Shown here one piece after another: positions 48,938 to 58,334 of a stretch of DNA of 64,000 nucleotides (position 1 is the first letter of the stretch; every line of letters starts with the position of its first letter). The notes beneath the pieces were generated by a model. That model was given only the letters and a program-made list of their open reading frames with translations. It did no database searches and had not been told where the DNA came from. The stretch is from Bartonella senegalensis OS02 (GTDB lineage: Bacteria; Pseudomonadota; Alphaproteobacteria; Rhizobiales; Rhizobiaceae), in assembly GCF_000312545.1 (NCBI RefSeq), contig NZ_HE997542.1, forward strand, positions 158,095-222,094, read 5' to 3'. The position numbers and the translations under genes were made by a program.

Positions 48938-49705
48938 TTGAAACGGAAGCTAACAAAAAAAATCAAAACGAATGCAAATCTCTTGCGTAAAAAAAAAGTA
49001 ACAATGCCACAAGCAAAAGCTTTTTCTGTTCATTTACTAACAGCTTCGGGTTCGTTTTTAGCATTTCTTTCTCTTATATCGGCCTCTCAAAAAGAATGGA
49101 CCGCCATGTTCTGTTGGCTCGGACTTGCACTTCTTGTTGATGGTATCGATGGGCCAATTGCGCGCAAATTGGATGTTAAATATGTACTTCCAACATGGTC
49201 TGGAGAACTCCTAGATAATATCATTGATTATGTGACTTATGTCTTAATTCCAGCTTTTGCACTTTACCAAAGTGGTTTTATGGGATCAGGATTATCATTT
49301 TTATTAAGTGCTATCATTGTCATTTCATCAGCAATTTATTACGCAGATACTGGAATGAAAACCAAAGAAAACTTTTTTAAAGGATTTCCTGTCGTTTGGA
49401 ATATGATGGTTTTCACACTTTTTGTCGTAAGACCAGGGGAGTGGGTCACTTTTACCATTATTGTCTTATCGGCAATCATCTCTTTTTTACCTATCTATTT
49501 CATCCATCCAGTAAGAGTCGTCCGTTTGCGTCGACTTAATTTTCCAATTTTTCTCTTATGGTGTTCCTTTGGTGTTGCCGCATTTTTTTACCAACTGAAT
49601 GCCCCATCTTGGGTTAAAATAGGAATTTCAATAACAGGTATTTATATGTATTCTATTGGTGCTATCATGCAAATATTTCCTCAATTGGGAATAAAAAAAC
49701 AATGA
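48938..49705 (+). CDS. pcs: Phosphatidylcholine synthase
   Basis: Inner-membrane enzyme of 255 residues that condenses choline with CDP-diacylglycerol to give phosphatidylcholine and CMP, a route typical of bacteria living with eukaryotes. The CDP-alcohol phosphotransferase motif is present as DGIDGPIAR, then SGELLDNIIDY with both catalytic Asp residues. About seven to eight hydrophobic helices follow, with the Pcs-type KGFPVVWNM and HPVRVVRLR segments. I use the TTG at 48938 (AGGA 11 bases upstream), which gives a basic N terminus; ATG 49004 (MPQAKAFSVHLL) is an alternative. Confidence 0.93.
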   Translation: MKRKLTKKIKTNANLLRKKKVTMPQAKAFSVHLLTASGSFLAFLSLISASQKEWTAMFCWLGLALLVDGIDGPIARKLDVKYVLPTWSGELLDNIIDYVTYVLIPAFALYQSGFMGSGLSFLLSAIIVISSAIYYADTGMKTKENFFKGFPVVWNMMVFTLFVVRPGEWVTFTIIVLSAIISFLPIYFIHPVRVVRLRRLNFPIFLLWCSFGVAAFFYQLNAPSWVKIGISITGIYMYSIGAIMQIFPQLGIKKQ

Positions 49706-49732
49706 GATAGATAGTTTTAGGAAGAGTATGAA

Positions 49733-50779
49733 ATGCAAGTTGATTTTGGGGCAGGGGATGACATTTCTTTTATAAAAAAAGGTCATGCTGGTATTATAAA
49801 GCTCACACGCTCTTCAGCGTTAAATGCTCTTAATGGGCGAATGGTTTCTGCTTTTAAAAAGGCTTTGCGTGCATGGGAAACAGACGATGATGTTTCTTGT
49901 GTTTTAATTGAAGGGGAGGGACGTGCTTTTTGTGCTGGTGGGGACGTTGTGGAAGTCTACCATATGGAAAAAACATCCTCCTCTTATCAATATTTTAGTG
50001 ATGAATATCACTTAAATGCTTATATCAGCCGTTTTCCAAAACCTTACATTTCTTTTTTGAACGGTATTTGGATGGGAGGAGGTGTAGGTATTTCCATATA
50101 TGGTTCACACAGAATTGTAACAGAAAATAGTCTCTTTGCTATGCCAGAAGCTGCCATTGGATTTTTTCCAGATGTTGGCGCAAGCTTTTTCTTACCATCT
50201 CTTTCCAATCACTTTGGCATTTATCTTGCATTGACCGGAGCGCACATAAAATGGGGAGATTGTTTAAATTTAGGGTTAGCAACTCATGCTGTTCAGGAAA
50301 CTGAATTAGAGTACATTAGAGAAGCTATTATTGAGCACGGAAATCCTCAATTAGCTTTAGAAGAACGAGCAATTACAAAAGATTATGAAACAAGTTATCA
50401 AATACGCGAGGTTATAAATGCTTGTTTTGGTGCTCATACGTTAGAAGAATGTATAGAACTCCTTTATAAAAAAAGCAGTGAAGGACTTTTGTTTGCTAAA
50501 GAATGTTATGATATTTTGCAATCACGTTCTCCGACAAGTTTAAAAATTATTTGGAAACAAATGAAACAAAATCCATCTCAAACTTTAGAAGAGTGTATGA
50601 AAATTGAAAATCGCATCGCACATCATATGATTAATTCACATGATTTTCGTGAAGGTGTACGTGCAATGTTAATTGATAAAGACAAAACACCGAAATGGCA
50701 GCCAGATAAACTGTCGAATATAACAGATGAAATGATAGAATCTTACTTCCAACCTGTTGAAAAAGAATTATTATTTTGA
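49733..50779 (+). CDS. Enoyl-CoA hydratase/isomerase family, 3-hydroxyisobutyryl-CoA hydrolase type
   Basis: Crotonase-fold protein of 348 residues, the length of 3-hydroxyisobutyryl-CoA hydrolases of valine breakdown rather than the 260 of ordinary hydratases. It contains the oxyanion segment GEGRAFCAGGDVVEVY and the second one in GIWMGGGVGISIYGSHRIV, the catalytic Glu in MPEAAIGFFPDVGAS, and a C-terminal helical extension (DFREGVRAMLIDKDKTPKW). Substrate is inferred from the family; Bartonella has limited amino acid catabolism, so the role may be thioester clean-up. It follows pcs by 27 bases and overlaps the next gene by 4. Confidence 0.87.
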   Translation: MQVDFGAGDDISFIKKGHAGIIKLTRSSALNALNGRMVSAFKKALRAWETDDDVSCVLIEGEGRAFCAGGDVVEVYHMEKTSSSYQYFSDEYHLNAYISRFPKPYISFLNGIWMGGGVGISIYGSHRIVTENSLFAMPEAAIGFFPDVGASFFLPSLSNHFGIYLALTGAHIKWGDCLNLGLATHAVQETELEYIREAIIEHGNPQLALEERAITKDYETSYQIREVINACFGAHTLEECIELLYKKSSEGLLFAKECYDILQSRSPTSLKIIWKQMKQNPSQTLEECMKIENRIAHHMINSHDFREGVRAMLIDKDKTPKWQPDKLSNITDEMIESYFQPVEKELLF

Positions 50780-51177
50780 TCAATAACTCGCAAAAAAAGA
50801 TTTCAAAAATTCATTTAATTTATAATTGTTATTTACGGCTTTTAGCACTTGTTTGCTTAGGTTTAGGTGTTTTTTACTGGATACGTCTTGTTGGTGTATT
50901 TCCAGGAGCTTTATGGCGTTTTGATCTCATGCCATGGCAATGGCAATGTTTATCAGCCACGCTGGCTATTGTTTATCCTATAGCATTAATTGGGCTTTGG
51001 ATGTATTCACTTTGGGGGGTTATTTTATGGTGCATTGCAGCCTTTGGTGAAACGTTCGCAATGATAATTTATTACTCTGACTATCCGTTATTTTTACCAG
51101 TGTTTCATGGAATATTATTGTTAATTTTCATTACACTACAAATTATAAGGCAGATAAATAAATTTTTAACGCAATAA
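50776..51177 (+). CDS. Small membrane protein (DUF6163-like)
   Basis: 133 residues with four predicted transmembrane helices (LLALVCLGLGVFYWIRLVG; WQCLSATLAIVYPIALIGLW; GVILWCIAAFGETFAMIIYY; LPVFHGILLLIFITLQII). The pattern with LRLLALVCLGLGVFYWIRL and GLWMYSLWG matches small Rhizobiales membrane proteins grouped as DUF6163; no function is known. The start is a TTG overlapping the upstream stop by four bases (TTGA), with no in-frame ATG nearby, so expression probably depends on translational coupling. A long hairpin follows the stop. Confidence 0.72.
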   Translation: MINNSQKKISKIHLIYNCYLRLLALVCLGLGVFYWIRLVGVFPGALWRFDLMPWQWQCLSATLAIVYPIALIGLWMYSLWGVILWCIAAFGETFAMIIYYSDYPLFLPVFHGILLLIFITLQIIRQINKFLTQ

Positions 51178-51202
51178 AAAACAACGAAGTGCTGAAGAAG
51201 TG

Positions 51203-51251
51203 CTTTTACTTGGGTAAAGCGATTTGGGCATTAACCCAAGTAAAAGGTATT
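51203..51251 (+). terminator. Terminator-like hairpin after the DUF6163-like gene
   Basis: A perfect 13-base inverted repeat, CTTTTACTTGGGT (51203-51215) and ACCCAAGTAAAAG (51234-51246), with an 18-base loop and then GTATTTTT on the plus strand. It lies 26 bases past the stop. It may also stop minus-strand reading from the micro-ORF at 51261, though no T run follows in that direction. Confidence 0.7.
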
Positions 51252-51260
51252 TTTACAAAT

Positions 51261-51359
51261 TTATAAAAATGGTACCCACCAGAGCTCCCAATTACTTTTT
51301 ATAGGCATTGAAAATATCCATATTAACGTTGATATCATGCCCCATAATGCCATTTCCAT
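51261..51359 (-). CDS. Trp-rich 32-residue membrane micro-protein (unlisted small ORF)
   Basis: A minus-strand ATG frame of 32 codons, encoding a hydrophobic peptide with five tryptophans (starts MEMALWGMISTLIWIF, ends WELWWVPFL). Evidence that it is expressed: a near-perfect AAGGAGGA Shine-Dalgarno (51364-51371) five bases from the ATG, and a promoter-like pair 22 bases farther up. It has one likely transmembrane segment (about residues 4-18), then a short basic turn (PIKSNW) and an amphipathic aromatic end. I know of no match; the size and layout recall single-helix micro-proteins that bind larger membrane complexes (CydX and AcrZ are examples of the class, not homologues). It lies head to tail behind the MBL hydrolase cluster. 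Confidence 0.5.
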   Translation of the reverse strand: MEMALWGMISTLIWIFSMPIKSNWELWWVPFL

Positions 51360-51387
51360 GATGTCCTCCTTAAGTTCCATAATATAT

Positions 51388-51417
51388 ATTATGCGATAAC
51401 ATGATATAAAAAGTCAC
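51388..51417 (-). promoter_or_regulatory. Predicted promoter of the Trp-rich micro-ORF
   Basis: On the minus strand a TGACTT/GTGACT -35-like element (51411-51417) and a CATAAT -10 element (51388-51393) are separated by 17-18 bases. Transcription would start near 51381, leaving a leader of about 22 bases that contains the AAGGAGGA site. Prediction only. Confidence 0.4.
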
Positions 51418-51548
51418 GCATCATTCTTTATTAAAGAATAATTATGTCTATAATTAGGCAAATTATAATATTTATATAGTTTAAAAATTTGATTTTAAGT
51501 AAAAATAAAAGTTACTTAATAAATAATATTTATAATAAATAAGAAAAA

Positions 51549-51713
51549 TTACTGTGATAATTTACAACTTTTCATGTATGCAAGAGCACTCAAAACAGCA
51601 TTACGGTTATTTAAAGCTGAAATTTCATTGCTTTCACTAAAAAATAACGCAGGCATAAATATAACACCCGTTGCCGCTAAGGTTTTAGTTAACAGGAAAT
51701 ATTGATTTCTCAA
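51549..51713 (-). CDS. Possible small exported protein (54 residues)
   Basis: A minus-strand frame started by TTG five bases after the stop of the MBL hydrolase gene. The peptide begins MRNQYFLLTKTLAATGVIFM with a signal-like hydrophobic core and continues with a Ser/Asn-rich part, ISALNNRNAVLSALAYMKSC, to the stop. There is only a weak AAGAAAT upstream; coupling to the preceding gene is possible. It may be a genuine small secreted protein or the front end of a truncated gene. No family recognised. Confidence 0.35.
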   Translation of the reverse strand: MRNQYFLLTKTLAATGVIFMPALFFSESNEISALNNRNAVLSALAYMKSCKLSQ

Positions 51714-51718
51714 ATTTC

Positions 51719-52528
51719 TTATGCATCTGCTTCAAAAGTAAGCCCTTGATATCCAGGTTTGACGTGCGCGGGGAGGTAATTTACCACTTCATTGTAGTCA
51801 AGTGATCTATCCATATGTGTGAGTATAGCTTTTTGAGGCTTTAAATATTTTATCCATTGTAATGCTTGATCAACAGAAAAATGACTTGGATGAGATTTAA
51901 ACTGGAGAGCTTCAATAATTAAAACATCCAAATTCATTAATTTTGGTAATGTTTTTTCAGGAAATTGACTAACATCTGTACAATAAGCAACATTACCAAC
52001 ACGAAAACCTAAAGAATGGATACTGCCATGCAATTGTAAATGTGTCTTGACAGCTATTGGTCCACCCTGCCCTTGGATTATAAATTGGCTCTCTTCATTG
52101 ATAAGATGTGCTTTTAAAATGGGTGAATAAGGTGAGCCTTTTGGTGTTTGAAAGCAATATCCGAAAGCATTTTTCAAGTGTCTTAATGTAAAAGCATCGG
52201 CATAAATATCTATCAGACATTTTTGTGCAAGTGCATAACTGCGTAAATCATCAATACCATGAATGTGATCTGCGTGAGAATGCGTATAAAGTGCAGCATC
52301 AAGATGATTTACGCATGCATCGATCATCTGTGATCGAAAATCTGGACCAGTATCAATAACGATTGTTGTTTTTTTACCTGATTTATGAATGCGTTCAACT
52401 AATAAAGAACTTCTATAGCGTTTGTTTTTAGGATTATTGGGATCGCACGCTCCCCAATCACCATTAGGACGCGGAACACCCGGAGAGGAACCACAGCCTA
52501 ATATTGTAAAGCGGTAGCGATCAGACAT
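51719..52528 (-). CDS. MBL-fold metallohydrolase (PhnP-like)
   Basis: Metallo-beta-lactamase-fold phosphodiesterase-like protein, 269 residues. The N terminus FTILGCGSSPGVPRPNGDWG is typical of the PhnP/RNase Z-related group, the metal site is THSHADHIHGIDDL, further ligands lie in YCTDVSQFPEKT and ILTHMD. In Rhizobiales this gene regularly follows metG and tatD, as here, and no phosphonate genes are near, so a phn role is unlikely; cyclic phosphodiester or nucleotide repair is a possibility. It starts 10 bases after tatD ends. Confidence 0.87.
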   Translation of the reverse strand: MSDRYRFTILGCGSSPGVPRPNGDWGACDPNNPKNKRYRSSLLVERIHKSGKKTTIVIDTGPDFRSQMIDACVNHLDAALYTHSHADHIHGIDDLRSYALAQKCLIDIYADAFTLRHLKNAFGYCFQTPKGSPYSPILKAHLINEESQFIIQGQGGPIAVKTHLQLHGSIHSLGFRVGNVAYCTDVSQFPEKTLPKLMNLDVLIIEALQFKSHPSHFSVDQALQWIKYLKPQKAILTHMDRSLDYNEVVNYLPAHVKPGYQGLTFEADA

Positions 52529-52538
52529 ATCTTTTCCC

Positions 52539-53312
52539 TTATTTCATTTTGCTAAACAAACGAAAAGCATTTTGCGTTGTTATCCGTGCTATTTCCTCAA
52601 GAGTTAAGCCAAGTGTGTCAGCTAAGATAGCCGCCGTATAGCGCACAAAAGATGGCTCATTTGTTTTTCCCCGATAAGGAACAGGTGCTAAAAATGGTGC
52701 ATCTGTTTCTATCAATAAATACTTATGAGGCACAATTTTTGCTATCTCACGGATTTCAAGCGCATTTTTAAAAGTGAGAATACCTGAAAAAGACAGATAT
52801 CCACCAAGTTCAATGCCCGCATGAGCAAGTTGCATCCCAGATGAATAACAATGCAGTACAAATGGAAAAAAACCTTCTTTTATCTGTTCGCGTAGTATTT
52901 TCTCCATATCCACATCAGCATTGCGTGAATGTATAACAAGAGGAAGCTGTGTTTCTCGAGAAGCGATAATATGTTCTTGAAAAACTTTCTTTTGCTCTTC
53001 TGGTGAGGAATAATCATAATGATAATCAAGACCAACTTCCCCAAATGCAACGATTTTAGGGTGTTTCGAGAGATCAATCAGCTCTTTAGCTGTAATATTT
53101 TGCTCTTCATGGGCATGATTGGGATGCGTGCCGACAGAACAAAATACTTGAGGATAGGCTTGTGTAATTGCTAAAAGCTTATCTAACTTACGAACACGCG
53201 TTGAAATCGTTATCATACGTTTAACGTTAGCATCTAGTGCTCTCTGGATAACATCATCTAAATCTTGAGCAAAATCCTCAAAATCAAGATGGCAATGGGT
53301 ATCAATCAACAT
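52539..53312 (-). CDS. tatD: TatD family deoxyribonuclease / metal-dependent hydrolase
   Basis: TIM-barrel nuclease of 257 residues with 3'-5' exonuclease activity in the family. Metal and catalytic residues are visible in [46 protein letters not shown] and [19 protein letters not shown] 53312 gives the canonical MLIDTHCHL start and overlaps the metG 3' end by 11 bases; an earlier in-frame start adds four residues. Member of the dac-tmk-holB-metG-tatD-MBL run. Confidence 0.94.
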   Translation of the reverse strand: MLIDTHCHLDFEDFAQDLDDVIQRALDANVKRMITISTRVRKLDKLLAITQAYPQVFCSVGTHPNHAHEEQNITAKELIDLSKHPKIVAFGEVGLDYHYDYSSPEEQKKVFQEHIIASRETQLPLVIHSRNADVDMEKILREQIKEGFFPFVLHCYSSGMQLAHAGIELGGYLSFSGILTFKNALEIREIAKIVPHKYLLIETDAPFLAPVPYRGKTNEPSFVRYTAAILADTLGLTLEEIARITTQNAFRLFSKMK

Positions 53313-54861
53313 GATGAATATCATCTTTCTTCAAAAGATAACGGGGAAAGATTGGTTCTGGTGGCGGAAGGTCAAGACCTTCTTGAATCTTTGAATTGCT
53401 TATATGATGCAATAAACGATCGTTTTGGGAAATTGTAAGACTATCAAGAAGTTTTGTTGCTGCTTGTGGCATAAAAGGCAACAGCATAATCCCTATTCGC
53501 CGTAAAATTTCTAAAGTGATATAAAGAACTGTAGAAAATCTTTCTGGGTTATTTTTCCTTAAAGTCCAAGGTTGTTCATTTGCAAAATAGCGATTAGCAT
53601 CTGCAACAACTGAAAAAATAGCTGAAAGTGCTAAATGTATTGCCTGAGAAGACATGGCTTGGCGCATAGTTTCAAGGGCTTGAAGAGATTTTTCCAGAAG
53701 CTGTTCATCTTGAACTAAAAATGCAGCTGGTGGAGGGACTTTTGCATCACAGTTTTTAGCAATCATAGACAAAGAGCGTTGCGCTAAATTACCAAGATCA
53801 TTGGCAAGATCTGCATTAATGCGATTCACAAAACTCTCATGGCTATAACTGCCGTCTTGTCCGAATGGTACTTCACGCAGAAGAAAATAACGTACCTGAT
53901 CAAGACCATAGTGATCCACCATTTCAAAAGGATCAACGACATTTCCAATGGACTTTGACATTTTTGCACCATGATTAAGTAAAAAACCATGTGCAAAAAT
54001 ACGCTGAGGCAATGGAATTCTAGCAGACATTAAGAATGCTGGCCAATAAACCGCATGAAAACGAATGATATCTTTACCAATAATATGAACATTTGCAGGC
54101 CAAAAATCACGTTTTTTTGAACTTTCATCGAAAAAGCTAAGGGCGGAAAGATAGTTTGTGAGTGCATCAACCCAAACATACATGACATGTTTTGGATTAC
54201 TGGGAACACAAATTCCCCAATTAAAACTCGCACGTGAAATGGAAATATCTTTTAAACCCGATTTGACAAAACTTATAACTTCATTGCGCCGTTCAAGTGG
54301 AGCAATAAAATCAGGATGTTTTTCATAATGCTCAAGAAGAGCGTTTTCATAACGAGACAGCTTAAAAAAATAACTTTCTTCTTCGTTCCATTCAACTGGA
54401 GAACCTAATTCCTTTTCGCGACGGATATTATCTTCCCCAACTTCCGTATCCTTCTCTTCATAATAAGCTTCTTGACGAACTGAATACCACCCCTTATATT
54501 GGCTGAGATAAATATCCCCATTCGCTTCCATTTTTTTCCAAATTTCTTGACAAGCTTGATAATGGCGCTCTTCTGTTGTGCGAATGAAATCATTGTTAGA
54601 ACAATTTAATGCTGTAAGCATTTTTTGAAATACAGCGCTGTTGCGGTCTGCAAGTTGCTTAGGCGTCATACTCAACCCGGCTGCTGTTTGTTGCATCTTT
54701 AAACCATGCTCATCCGTACCAGATAGAAAAAATACATCTTTACCATCTAATCGTTGAAAACGGGCTAAAACATCGCTTGCAATCGCACTATAGGCATGTC
54801 CAATATGTGGAGCACCATTAGGATAAAAAATTGGAGTTGTTATATAATATGTGTCAGGCAT
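53302..54861 (-). CDS. metG: Methionine--tRNA ligase
   Basis: Class I synthetase charging initiator and elongator tRNA-Met, 519 residues. HIGH motif [13 protein letters not shown] near residue 20, [11 protein letters not shown], and KMSKS in [15 protein letters not shown]. The connecting domain lacks the four zinc cysteines ([15 protein letters not shown]), so it is the zinc-free short type, and there is no C-terminal EMAP-like domain. The frame is open 46 codons farther upstream into holB, but [16 protein letters not shown] at ATG 54861 is the family start. holB ends 61 bases upstream. Confidence 0.96.
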   Translation of the reverse strand: MPDTYYITTPIFYPNGAPHIGHAYSAIASDVLARFQRLDGKDVFFLSGTDEHGLKMQQTAAGLSMTPKQLADRNSAVFQKMLTALNCSNNDFIRTTEERHYQACQEIWKKMEANGDIYLSQYKGWYSVRQEAYYEEKDTEVGEDNIRREKELGSPVEWNEEESYFFKLSRYENALLEHYEKHPDFIAPLERRNEVISFVKSGLKDISISRASFNWGICVPSNPKHVMYVWVDALTNYLSALSFFDESSKKRDFWPANVHIIGKDIIRFHAVYWPAFLMSARIPLPQRIFAHGFLLNHGAKMSKSIGNVVDPFEMVDHYGLDQVRYFLLREVPFGQDGSYSHESFVNRINADLANDLGNLAQRSLSMIAKNCDAKVPPPAAFLVQDEQLLEKSLQALETMRQAMSSQAIHLALSAIFSVVADANRYFANEQPWTLRKNNPERFSTVLYITLEILRRIGIMLLPFMPQAATKLLDSLTISQNDRLLHHISNSKIQEGLDLPPPEPIFPRYLLKKDDIHHVD

Positions 54862-54922
54862 GTCATACTCGTTATAAAACGCAATAAAAGATACAATGAC
54901 ATAACGCCTGTTCATCAGATTG

Positions 54923-55975
54923 TCACGGAAAAACCTCTCCTTCACGAATGACCCTATGAACTCTAAAAAGCAAATTGATAATGAATTGCTTTTTATCAAG
55001 ATTAAATGCTTGCATCTCCCCTATTTCTTGATGAATCTCCTGCCAGGCTTGTGCACATTTTTTTGAAAGAGCCAAATTCCCCCTTTCAGCGAGCATGATA
55101 ACTTTTTTTTCAATTTTATCAAGAATTTCATCACAAAACTGTTGAAATTGAATCACGGAAGAAAGAGAGGAAAGCATCTGAGCAAGAGAGTGTACAATAG
55201 CTGGATTACAAACAGACTGTTCCAAGAGAGTATTAACAGTTTTAACAATTTCAAGCCCTCCATGAATCAGCAAAGCCGCTTTTCGAGGACTTCCATTGGA
55301 TTTTTCAACAATCCTCTCAACAGTTTCTTCATCAGTTATATTTTGATTGGAAAACACATGGGTAATGACTTTTTTCATTTCATCATCGTGCAATGGTCGC
55401 AAAGAGATCTGTTGGCACCTTGAGCGAATTGTTGGGAGTAATTTTCCTAAAGAGTGAGTGATAATAATAAATAAAGTCTTTGCAGGAGGTTCTTCAAGTG
55501 TTTTGAGAATTGCATTTGCGGCGCTTCTATTCATATCATCGGCAGAATCAATGATAACAATACGCCACCTACTCTCTTGCGATGTTTGGTTTAAAAAATG
55601 TATAACATCGCGAATATCGTCAATGAGTATACCTGTTTTAAACTTTTGCGTTTTTATATCAAAGCGACGTGAAATGTGCAAAAAACCAGGATGACTTCCT
55701 TGTGTGATTTGACGCCATGTAATAGAATTATGCTCTGGTTGTAAAAAATTGCCCTTTTGAGAACTTAAAATATTCCATGCAAAGTGAAACGCCAATGTTG
55801 TCTTTCCAATCCCATACTCTCCTTCAAATAATAAGGCATGAGGTAAACGCTCTTCCTTAAGTATTTGTGCTAAAAAATGACGAGCAGCTTTATGGCCGAA
55901 GATCATATTATTCTGTGAAGATGATAAAACTGTATCAATATCATCATACTGGCGCAAAAAATTTATATTATTCAT
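54923..55975 (-). CDS. holB: DNA polymerase III subunit delta'
   Basis: Clamp-loader subunit, 350 residues. AAA+ domain with Walker [56 protein letters not shown] (sensor 1) and the SRC arginine-finger region [14 protein letters not shown]. An intact P-loop is common for delta' in alphaproteobacteria, unlike E. coli HolB. The ATG overlaps the tmk stop by 4 bases, so tmk and holB are translationally coupled. Confidence 0.93.
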   Translation of the reverse strand: MNNINFLRQYDDIDTVLSSSQNNMIFGHKAARHFLAQILKEERLPHALLFEGEYGIGKTTLAFHFAWNILSSQKGNFLQPEHNSITWRQITQGSHPGFLHISRRFDIKTQKFKTGILIDDIRDVIHFLNQTSQESRWRIVIIDSADDMNRSAANAILKTLEEPPAKTLFIIITHSLGKLLPTIRSRCQQISLRPLHDDEMKKVITHVFSNQNITDEETVERIVEKSNGSPRKAALLIHGGLEIVKTVNTLLEQSVCNPAIVHSLAQMLSSLSSVIQFQQFCDEILDKIEKKVIMLAERGNLALSKKCAQAWQEIHQEIGEMQAFNLDKKQFIINLLFRVHRVIREGEVFP

Positions 55976-56616
55976 GGAAGCTGATCCAACATTATCTGAT
56001 CACAAATATCTCTTATTTGCTGTGCAATAACTTCTATTGTATTTGTTCCATCAATCACACGAAATCTATGAGGCTCCTGTTTTGCCAATTGAAGAAAAGC
56101 TTGGCGCCTTTGCTCTTGAATTTTGAGTTCATCTTTTTCAAAATAATCGATTGTTTCTGCTTTTTTCCTTCGCAAATTTGCACGCTTCATACCACACGTT
56201 GCGGGCATATCTAACAAAAATGTTAGCTGAGGCTTTATTTTATTAAGTGCAAGACATTCTAAAACAGCAAGAGTAGAAGAATTCACTTTATCACTAAGTC
56301 CTTGGTAAACACGTGTAGAATCAATAAAACGGTCACATAAAACAACTTTACCTTTTTGCAAAGAAGGCATAATGACTTCACTAACATGATCAATGCGTGC
56401 TGCTGTAAGCAAAATCGCTTCAATTAAAGGCCCATACTGTTGTATTTGGCCTGACAATAAAATATTGCGTATTATTTCTGCACCTAGCGTTCCTCCTGGT
56501 TCTCGTGTTGTAAGAACATCATAGCCTTTGCTACACAGATGCTGAGCAAGCAAAGAAATTTGCGTTGTTTTTCCTACCCCCTCCCCTCCTTCAAATGTGA
56601 TAAAATAACCAGACAC
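55972..56616 (-). CDS. tmk: Thymidylate kinase
   Basis: Makes dTDP from dTMP; 214 residues. P-loop FEGGEGVGKTTQ at the N terminus, the DR(Y/F) motif as LCDRFIDSTRVYQG and a lid region with RRKKAETIDYFEKD. In the P-loop region EGGEGVGKTT has no Arg, and the lid begins ANLRRKK, as in type II (E. coli-like) enzymes with lid arginines. It starts 31 bases after the carboxypeptidase-like gene ends and is coupled to holB. Confidence 0.96.
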   Translation of the reverse strand: MSGYFITFEGGEGVGKTTQISLLAQHLCSKGYDVLTTREPGGTLGAEIIRNILLSGQIQQYGPLIEAILLTAARIDHVSEVIMPSLQKGKVVLCDRFIDSTRVYQGLSDKVNSSTLAVLECLALNKIKPQLTFLLDMPATCGMKRANLRRKKAETIDYFEKDELKIQEQRRQAFLQLAKQEPHRFRVIDGTNTIEVIAQQIRDICDQIMLDQLP

Positions 56617-56647
56617 GTATCAACCTTAACCTTTAATTTAGCATGTA

Positions 56648-57811
56648 TTATAGGTATTTCCGTAACCACCCGATTGTTATTTCATAGAATGCATTTTTTG
56701 CTTTTGCAAAAAATCCTCCTTCCTGGACAGTTTTTCCAGCAAAAACCGGTTTTTCGAGAAGAACCTTTTTATCCTGTAAAATTTGAAGAACACCAACCGG
56801 TTGTCCTGCAATGATAGGAGCCTTTAATGGACCATGATATTTAATTTTTGCTTTAACAGTTGTCTTTTTTTCATTCGAAAATAGAAAGTTTATCGGCTCT
56901 TTAATAATAAGAGAAACAGAATTTTGCACCCCACCATAAACAGAAGCATGGCCAACCGTTTCTCCTTTTGTAAAAATTGTTTTAAGATCAAAAGCTGTCA
57001 TTCCCCATTGAAGAATGCGTTCTACTTCTTTTGTGTGTCCTTTACCATCTTGCAAACCATTTATTGCTAAAAAAAGGCGCCGATGATTGTTATAAGCAGC
57101 AACAACCATTGAAAAACCTTCTTCTTCACTGTAGCCAAAACCAAATCCTTCTACACCAATTGCTTTAGAGATAAGAGGATTTTTATTCCGTTGAAAAATC
57201 TTATTCCAAGTAAAGTGAGGTTCACGGTAAAGTGTATAATAATCGGGATATTCGCGAGCAATATGACGTGTTAGTGTCATCATATCGCGTAATGTCACAA
57301 ACTGCCCCTCTTCAGGAAGCCCTGTTGGATTAATAAAATAGCTATGGATTAATCCCAGTGCTTTGGCTCGCTGATTCATTAATTTTGCGAAATCGGCTTC
57401 GCTTCCCGATACTCCTTCAGCAAGGGTAATAGCAGCATCATTCGCATTAACAATAATTAAACCACGCAAAAGATCAGAAACACTAATTTCTGTCTTCACT
57501 TTTGCAAACATAGTGGTTGTACCAGAAGGCGCTCCACCCTTGCGCCAAGCATTCTCACTCACCTTGAATGTTTGTGTGCTGTTTAACAATCCTTCTTTTA
57601 ATTGATGAAATATGACTTCTGCTGTCATCAATTTTACTAATGACGCAGGAAAAAAAGGAATATTACTCTGTTTTTCAAAAAGTATGGTATCTGTATCATC
57701 ATCTAGTAACAGCAATTGCGGTGCAGAAGTTTGAAAATCTTGTGCTCTCCCCCATCCATTCAATGTCAACATCCAAAATAAGGTACAAAAAACCCTTAAT
57801 GTCGTATACAT
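56648..57811 (-). CDS. D-alanyl-D-alanine carboxypeptidase-like protein with degenerate active site
   Basis: Peptidase S11 (DacF/PBP5-like) protein, 387 residues, with a signal peptide (about 1-23) and C-terminal PBP5-associated beta domain plus amphipathic anchor (ITIGWLRKYL). The first catalytic motif SxxK is intact in FFPASLVKLMTAEV. The second, SxN, reads VNANDAA, so the catalytic Ser is Asn. The third, KTG, aligns with GVEGFGFGYSEEEG, so Lys-Thr-Gly became Gly-Phe-Gly. Loss of both makes ordinary DD-carboxypeptidase activity doubtful, although the frame, secretion signal and fold are well kept. It may be a structural or regulatory pseudo-enzyme. Gene order dac-tmk-holB is the usual one. 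Confidence 0.87.
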   Translation of the reverse strand: MYTTLRVFCTLFWMLTLNGWGRAQDFQTSAPQLLLLDDDTDTILFEKQSNIPFFPASLVKLMTAEVIFHQLKEGLLNSTQTFKVSENAWRKGGAPSGTTTMFAKVKTEISVSDLLRGLIIVNANDAAITLAEGVSGSEADFAKLMNQRAKALGLIHSYFINPTGLPEEGQFVTLRDMMTLTRHIAREYPDYYTLYREPHFTWNKIFQRNKNPLISKAIGVEGFGFGYSEEEGFSMVVAAYNNHRRLFLAINGLQDGKGHTKEVERILQWGMTAFDLKTIFTKGETVGHASVYGGVQNSVSLIIKEPINFLFSNEKKTTVKAKIKYHGPLKAPIIAGQPVGVLQILQDKKVLLEKPVFAGKTVQEGGFFAKAKNAFYEITIGWLRKYL

Positions 57812-58334
57812 GACTGACCCTCCCGTATCTGAAGAATCAGTATAAAGAATAGTTTTTTACAAGAAAAGATTTGTTCTTTTTTTTAAATCAAGAATCACTT
57901 GCAAAAGAAAAGCGATTTTATTGTTGGTTCAGCTTTCTCAAAATAAAAGCAAAATAATACATTCGTTATTCGTACAGGATTTAAACTTTAATGTTTCAAA
58001 AACATGTAAAATATAAGAAAAATTTTTACTTCTTTGCACAGAGTAACAGCATCTTTGTTCGTGAGAAGCCTTCATGACTTCGAAGCCAAAATGGGTAGGC
58101 AAAGATTTTAAATTACTTAAAAAAGAGTGTAGGATTATAACAACTAGATTAGTGTTGCCTTTTATGAACAACATACACTCTCATTTGTCATTGACAATCC
58201 TACTCAAATTAATTTTTTGATCACTTCCCATTTAGAAGTTTTGCACGATGAAAAACCAACATCCCTATTAAAACAGGTGTAACTAATTTATCATTTCTTT
58301 TTTACTCAATTTATTTTCAGCTTATTGAAAGAGA
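57812..58334. other. Spacer between the carboxypeptidase-like gene and rlpA
   Basis: 523 bases. The minus-strand frame 57938-58174 (78 codons) contains a protein-like middle (FGFEVMKASHEQRCCY) but lacks a ribosome binding site and ends in a low-complexity stretch; it could be a gene relic. The promoter of the carboxypeptidase-like gene should be at the left end. No RNA gene or strong terminator seen. Confidence 0.35.

Noticed and set aside
51261-51359. Trp-rich micro-ORF as a tryptophan-operon leader peptide
   Set aside because: No trp gene lies downstream, the Trp codons are scattered rather than mostly in tandem, and no antiterminator/terminator alternative could be drawn.
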